Origin: an uncultured Clostridia bacterium
GTDB lineage: Bacteria; Bacillota; Clostridia; Oscillospirales; Ruminococcaceae
Assembly: GCA_938014915.1 (NCBI GenBank)
Contig: CALLQQ010000131.1
Coordinates: 1-18,165 of the forward strand
Direction of reading: 5' to 3'
DNA length: 18,165 nt
Below the pieces are notes generated by a model. That model had not been told where the DNA came from and searched no databases. It saw nothing but the letters and a program-made list of their open reading frames with translations. The position numbers were made by a program, and so were the translations under genes. Below are positions 14,565 through 18,165 of this stretch, in pieces; position 1 is the stretch's first letter; each line of letters begins with the position of its first letter.

Positions 14565-15479
14565 GACTTTGTACCCGTATTCGTAAATTGTCTTTTTGAG
14601 TTTAGCGATATAATCGAGCGCCAATTGGCTAAGATGGGATTTTTCATTTGCTATCCAGCCAATTCGCATTCGCTCATCAGTGATGAGTGGTACGGACACG
14701 ATATTGTCGCCATTGAGATCGCTGCATAGAATACCCGAGCATATTGTATATCCGTTCAATCCTATTAGTAAATTAAATAGAGTAGCACGGTCGCTAACAT
14801 GGATAGTTTTCTTTCTAGGCACAGTGCTGAGAATTTCCTCCGAAAAATAAAAGGAATTAAATTCGCCCTGCTCAAAAGCTAGAAAAGGATAGTTATCCAG
14901 TTCTTCGAGTGTTACCGATGTATTGCCCGATAGCGGATGTTTGGAGCTAATAAACACATGGGGCCTTGCTTCAAAGAGGAAATTAAATGATAAATAATTT
15001 TCTTCTAGAAGATTCGTAAGCACTTTTTCGTTGAAGTCGCTGAAATATAAGATGCCTATCTCACTGCGCAAGTTCTTGATATCTTCAATAATTTCATATG
15101 TTCTAGTTTCACGCAAGGTAAATTTATATTCATCGACATCTAGTCCCAGTATCAATTCGACAAAAGCATTAACGGCAAAAGCATAGTGCTGGGTAGAAAT
15201 TGAGCAAAGTTGCTTCGAAGGCTTCTTGCCCATATAACGTTGTTCCATGAGTTCCGTTTGTTCAATAATTTGACGGGCGTACGACAGGAATTCCGTGCCG
15301 TCAACAGAAAGAGTTATCCCTTTGGCGGTGCGGTAGAATATCTCGATACCCAATTCTTCTTCGAGGCTTTTTACCGCGGTCGACAAGCTAGGTTGCGTGA
15401 TATAGAGTTGCTTAGCCGCTTCCGTTATAGAGCCGCATTCAACGATTTTGATAATATATTTCAGTTGTTGTAATGTCAT
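14559..15479 (-). CDS. LysR-family regulator resembling MtaR/MetR of streptococci
   Basis: This is a 306-residue LysR-type DNA-binding regulator. The N-terminal winged helix-turn-helix is clear (SITEAAKQLYITQPSLSTAV at 17-36, then LEEELG). The effector domain shows several stretches I recognise from MtaR/MetR of streptococci: STQHYAFAVNAFV, RETRTYEIIEDIKNLRSEIG, FNSFYFSEEIL and SDRATLFNLLIGLNGYTI. That protein controls methionine synthesis and uptake. The neighbouring metEF operon with a MetR-like box supports the same role, and homocysteine or a related compound may be the signal. It converges with metF and ends in their common hairpin. It has its own promoter (15518-15546) with a candidate binding site just downstream. 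The name comes from recalled similarity, not a search. Confidence 0.85.
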   Translation of the reverse strand: MTLQQLKYIIKIVECGSITEAAKQLYITQPSLSTAVKSLEEELGIEIFYRTAKGITLSVDGTEFLSYARQIIEQTELMEQRYMGKKPSKQLCSISTQHYAFAVNAFVELILGLDVDEYKFTLRETRTYEIIEDIKNLRSEIGILYFSDFNEKVLTNLLEENYLSFNFLFEARPHVFISSKHPLSGNTSVTLEELDNYPFLAFEQGEFNSFYFSEEILSTVPRKKTIHVSDRATLFNLLIGLNGYTICSGILCSDLNGDNIVSVPLITDERMRIGWIANEKSHLSQLALDYIAKLKKTIYEYGYKVE

Positions 15480-15493
15480 AATTTCATTCCTAT

Positions 15494-15510
15494 TATAGTT
15501 TTAATCTTGA
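15494..15510. promoter_or_regulatory. Candidate autoregulatory MetR-like site before the LysR gene
   Basis: TATAGTTTTAATCTTGA matches TATAGTTTNAAACTATA at 13 of 16 defined positions, with a complete left half TATAGTTT. A separate ACTATA follows at 15512-15517, giving TATAGT and ACTATA 12 bases apart. It covers the expected transcription start of the LysR gene, a place suited to self-repression. Confidence 0.5.
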
Positions 15511-15517
15511 TACTATA

Positions 15518-15546
15518 ATTATACAAGATTTATTGTGATTTATCAA
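15518..15546 (-). promoter_or_regulatory. Sigma-A promoter of the LysR gene
   Basis: On the minus strand TTGATA (15546-15541), a 17-base spacer and TATAAT (15523-15518) make a near-consensus promoter about 38 bases before the ATG. The regulator is therefore transcribed apart from the CHR genes upstream. Confidence 0.78.
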
Positions 15547-15580
15547 CATTTATTATATAAAGTATGCAGCTACATAAAGT

Positions 15581-15597
15581 ATATTTACGGTAAATAT
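15581..15597. repeat. 17-base perfect palindrome at the end of the second CHR gene
   Basis: ATATTTAC-G-GTAAATAT is a perfect inverted repeat with 8-base arms, ending on the last base of the stop codon of the CHR gene. It lies 35 bases upstream of the -35 box of the LysR gene. It has no T tract, so it is more like an operator than a terminator. The binding protein is unknown. Confidence 0.45.
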
Positions 15598-16151
15598 CAG
15601 TAAAGAATTAGCCCTAGAACACCTGTCGCGGCGATAATCAACATTGGATTGAGCCTGAACTTCCGCAGCAGTATTACGGAAATAGCAAATACCATTATTG
15701 CAGCAATATTAATGGTGCTGAAATTGATTGTCGTAGTGCCGAAAAAGGCAACCGCGATAATTGTAACTGCGGCGGATGCGATAAGGCCAACTGAGCTTGA
15801 AAGCAAGCCCTTTAAGACATTCGATATACTATCAATGTGCTTGTACTTTTTGAAGAAATTATATAGTAGTATTGAAATGATAAATCCCGAAAACACACTC
15901 CCCAAAGTGGCGACTACCGCCCCTGAAACACCAGCGATGCGTATGCCAACAAACGCCGCCGTATTCACAACTAGGGGCCCGGGCGTCATTTGTGAAATTG
16001 TGATGATATCAAGATATTCTTGCAAGGATAGCCACCCGTGATTATTGACAACTTGTTCTTGTATTAGCGGTATTATTGCGTATCCGCCGCCAATACTTAG
16101 TAAGCCGATTCGTAAAAAGGTGGCAAGCAAAATTAATATAATGTTATGCAT
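15597..16151 (-). CDS. Chromate transporter family protein, short-chain (second half)
   Basis: This is a 184-residue membrane protein of the CHR superfamily (chromate ion transporter, PF02417), short single-domain type. The family signatures are present: SIGGGYAIIPLI (19-30) and QMTPGPLVVNTAAFVG (54-69, the P-G-P motif), followed by about four more hydrophobic segments. Short CHR proteins work as pairs coded by adjacent genes; its start overlaps the end of the partner by 8 bases. Family members export chromate or move similar oxyanions; no chromate-resistance genes are seen here. Beside methionine genes, a sulfur oxyanion role is conceivable but unproven. No clear terminator follows; the LysR gene behind it has its own promoter. 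Confidence 0.88.
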   Translation of the reverse strand: MHNIILILLATFLRIGLLSIGGGYAIIPLIQEQVVNNHGWLSLQEYLDIITISQMTPGPLVVNTAAFVGIRIAGVSGAVVATLGSVFSGFIISILLYNFFKKYKHIDSISNVLKGLLSSSVGLIASAAVTIIAVAFFGTTTINFSTINIAAIMVFAISVILLRKFRLNPMLIIAATGVLGLILY

Positions 16152-16722
16152 TGGGTTTACCTTCTCTCTTTTTCTTGAAATATCCTTGTGCCAAGCATAG
16201 AATCGAGCTGGTGCTAATGATTATCGCCACATTAATGTTAAATATAAAGTTAGCAATGAATGCCGCAGGAACGAGCAATGTTAATAGCCAATTCTTTTCT
16301 TTCCTTATACCTTGCCACATATCAATCAGAATATCAATAATAGCAGCCGCAACGCCTGCTTCCATGCCTTTTAAAATAGCTGAAATGATTTTATTATCTC
16401 TAAAAGCTTTATAGAAAGATGATATTACCGACAGTATCAGCAATGGCGGGAGGATTGTCCCGACACAGCTAATGATTGCCCCTGCAATTCCAGAAATGCG
16501 ATATCCGACTAGCACAGCTAGATTAACGGCAATTGCACCAGGAGTGGATTGAGCAATGGCCGCCATATCGAGTAATTCCTGCTCGGAGATTAATTCTAAA
16601 TCATTGACGAAGTATTTCCTCATCATCGGGATAACTACATATCCGCCGCCGAATGTAAATGCACTTATAGAAAATGTAATCCTAAGTAACATAAGGTGTG
16701 TTTTTAGCTTGTTAGGTTGCAT
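16144..16722 (-). CDS. Chromate transporter family protein, short-chain (first half)
   Basis: This is a 192-residue CHR-superfamily membrane protein and the first gene of a two-gene set. It shows FTFGGGYVVIPMMRKYF (22-38) and QSTPGAIAVNLAVLVGYRI (58-76), where the P-G-P of the partner is replaced by P-G-A. This difference between the two halves is usual in paired short CHR proteins, which are thought to lie in opposite membrane orientations. The C-terminal end KKKREGKPNA is basic and cytosolic. GGGAGG sits 6 bases before the ATG. A promoter lies at 16755-16783. It is likely cotranslated with the following gene through the 8-base overlap. The transported ion is not known. Confidence 0.88.
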   Translation of the reverse strand: MQPNKLKTHLMLLRITFSISAFTFGGGYVVIPMMRKYFVNDLELISEQELLDMAAIAQSTPGAIAVNLAVLVGYRISGIAGAIISCVGTILPPLLILSVISSFYKAFRDNKIISAILKGMEAGVAAAIIDILIDMWQGIRKEKNWLLTLLVPAAFIANFIFNINVAIIISTSSILCLAQGYFKKKREGKPNA

Positions 16723-16754
16723 TATTGTCCTCCCGTATGATATAAGCTCCTATT

Positions 16755-16783
16755 AGTATACACCCTTGATATAAAATAAGCAA
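16755..16783 (-). promoter_or_regulatory. Sigma-A promoter of the CHR gene pair
   Basis: On the minus strand TTGCTT (16783-16778), a 17-base spacer and TATACT (16760-16755) form a good promoter 32 bases before the CHR start codon. It overlaps the plus-strand promoter at 16766-16794. Confidence 0.72.
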
Positions 16784-16794
16784 AACGGTATAAT
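16766..16794 (+). promoter_or_regulatory. Sigma-A promoter of the helicase gene
   Basis: TTGATA (16766-16771), a 17-base spacer and a perfect TATAAT (16789-16794) make a strong promoter. Transcription would start near 16801, giving a leader of about 90 bases. It shares DNA with the opposing CHR promoter. Confidence 0.75.
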
Positions 16795-16890
16795 GATAAT
16801 ATAGGATAATATTTCATATGTAATTATTTTCTGAGAGCAAATTATACCTATTAATTTTAGCTGGATAGGGAGAAGGGGTTGGGGGCGAAG

Positions 16891-18165
16891 GTGCAAAAAG
16901 TTACCGAAAAATCGATTCGTTATAATAAACTAATTTTACTTCGTGGCAAGCCGAATGACGATATTGTTGGCTGCCATTATAATAGGGAGATAAAAAAACA
17001 AGTCGTTTACTTTAAAGGGAATGACACGCCATATCATTATTCCTATAATAATGTTAAGTGGCTAGTTAACCCCACACTTCTTGACGCCCGTCGGTATAAG
17101 TTTTCTAAATTAAATGGGGATGCATTCTTTAATGTTGAAACAGTATTAAAGTTTACGGATGGGCATAATTCATATTTGCGTTTATTTTTTTCTAACGGCA
17201 GTTATAGAAGCTATAATATAACAGATTTGAACATCGAGGAAAATGCAATTAAAGACGGGAACGCGATTGGTATCCTTGATTATTATAAGCAGGTAGCAAA
17301 TTTAATAGGCATAAGGGATAGTGATGGTAACAACATCTTAAAAAGAAATTTTGATAAATTGAAGTTTGTTAATAAAGGATCTGTATTAGCAAATTACCTT
17401 AACAATTCACCAGTGAAAAGCAGAGGAATGTCGCAGGACGAAGTCGTGATTTATCCGTTCGGCAGCAATTTAAGTCAGATACAGGCGGTTAATAATGCAA
17501 TTACCAATCAAGTTAGCATAATTGAAGGGCCGCCCGGCACTGGAAAAACCCAAACAATTTTGAATATTATTGCGAATGCACTTCTCAAACAGAAGACGGT
17601 TGCAATAGTATCAAATAACAATTCTGCTACCGATAATGTTTATGAAAAGTTAGAATCAAATGGATTTGGATATATTGCTGCTCAGTTGGGAAGTTTTAAT
17701 AATAGGGAAAATTTTATTAATGGAAAACAGCGACCTTATCCGAATTTTTCTGCGGATATTCTGCCTTATCATGAGCAAAAAAGACTTGCGGATGATATCA
17801 ATAAAGATAGAACTGAGTTAGTTAACATATTTGGTATGCAAAATCGTTTAGCCAAGCTACGTCAAGATTTAGCATCATTTGAATTGGAGAAAGGACACTT
17901 TGAAGAGTATTTTTACTCTACTTATAGTGTAGACTCCCCACTAGAAAGTATTGCCTTAAAAACATCGGACTGTGCATTAACGTTCTGGGCTAAATTGGAA
18001 ACACTTCATGAAAGAAATAAGAAAATTAGCCTATGGTTTAAGATAGTAAACTATCTATTTGGGGTAGTTAGGAACTGCAATATATATGAAATGTCCCACG
18101 ATGAACGGATCGCTTATATAAAGAAAAAGTTTTATGATCTGAAGATTGGTGAAATACAGAAAGAG
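16891..18165 (+). CDS. UPF1-like superfamily 1 helicase / AAA_11-type ATPase (3' end cut off)
   Basis: The frame is open for 425 codons to the window edge with no stop. Residues 211-230 are IEGPPGTGKTQTILNIIANA, a Walker A motif of the UPF1/Dna2-like SF1 helicases (K219), preceded by a Q-motif-like stretch NLSQIQAVNNAI (193-204). Motif Ia follows as VAIVSNNNSATDNV. The first 190 residues are an unrecognised N-terminal domain rich in strands. Beyond residue 290 the charged helical stretch looks like the insertion that separates motif Ia from the DEAD-like Walker B in this family; Walker B and the second RecA domain lie outside the window. The start is taken as GTG 16891 after GGGGG; TTG 16879 (in frame, after AGGGAG) is an alternative. 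Substrate, DNA or RNA, cannot be told. Such large ATPases are often found in accessory or defence settings, but no partner gene is visible. Confidence 0.82.
   Translation, partial: MQKVTEKSIRYNKLILLRGKPNDDIVGCHYNREIKKQVVYFKGNDTPYHYSYNNVKWLVNPTLLDARRYKFSKLNGDAFFNVETVLKFTDGHNSYLRLFFSNGSYRSYNITDLNIEENAIKDGNAIGILDYYKQVANLIGIRDSDGNNILKRNFDKLKFVNKGSVLANYLNNSPVKSRGMSQDEVVIYPFGSNLSQIQAVNNAITNQVSIIEGPPGTGKTQTILNIIANALLKQKTVAIVSNNNSATDNVYEKLESNGFGYIAAQLGSFNNRENFINGKQRPYPNFSADILPYHEQKRLADDINKDRTELVNIFGMQNRLAKLRQDLASFELEKGHFEEYFYSTYSVDSPLESIALKTSDCALTFWAKLETLHERNKKISLWFKIVNYLFGVVRNCNIYEMSHDERIAYIKKKFYDLKIGEIQKE

Noticed and set aside
16785..16815. Fur-like sequence ATAATGATAATATAGG before the helicase gene
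   Set aside because: Only about 11 of 19 positions match the Fur box, and the AT-rich match is largely made of the -10 box itself.
1..18165. CRISPR arrays, tRNA or rRNA genes, insertion sequences
   Set aside because: No regularly spaced repeats, cloverleaf-like stretches, ribosomal sequence or transposase frames were seen on either strand.

Overview
The window looks like a chromosomal segment of a low-GC Gram-positive bacterium, most likely a clostridial Firmicute. The signs are AT-rich DNA, strong AGGAG-type ribosome binding sites, GTG/TTG starts, sigma-A promoters with TTGNNN-17-TATAAT spacing, hairpin-plus-T terminators, and the gene families present (KtrAB, FeoAB, a streptococcal-type MtaR/MetR LysR regulator). 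No RNA gene, insertion sequence or CRISPR array was seen.

Left edge (1-2098): a type II restriction-modification pair, made of a Dam-class adenine methyltransferase cut by the window edge and an overlapping PD-(D/E)XK endonuclease with a winged-helix tail. A terminator and about 320 bases of degenerate DNA follow. That stretch holds an orphan strong promoter overlapped by a palindrome and only tiny open frames.

2575-4690: ktrB-ktrA, a two-gene potassium uptake system.

4691-9262: a long leader with a Fur-box-like site and a 9-bp-arm inverted repeat, then a tightly packed apparent five-gene operon that ends in a strong terminator at 9235. The genes are feoA, feoB, a SAM-enzyme-fold protein resembling nicotianamine synthases, an MprF-type lipid-flippase-like membrane protein, and a phosphatidylserine-synthase-type CDP-alcohol phosphatidyltransferase. 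FeoB carries a ferredoxin-like CX2CX2CX3CP cysteine cluster between its GTPase and membrane domains. Iron import, a metallophore-type SAM enzyme and phospholipid genes in one transcript is the most unusual arrangement in the window.

9376-11254: a VOC-fold protein, a CmpB-type membrane protein, and an AlkD-type alkylbase DNA glycosylase translationally coupled to it by ATGA overlap.

11282-15546: a methionine module. metE and metF (ATGA overlap) converge with a LysR regulator resembling MtaR/MetR, across a shared hairpin. A near-match to the streptococcal MetR box is centred about 67 bases upstream of the inferred metE start of transcription. A second candidate lies just downstream of the inferred LysR transcription start. 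This suggests activation of metEF and self-repression by the regulator.

15597-16722 (minus): two short overlapping chromate-transporter-family (CHR) genes. Their promoter overlaps a divergent plus-strand promoter that drives a UPF1-like superfamily 1 helicase gene, which runs off the right edge.
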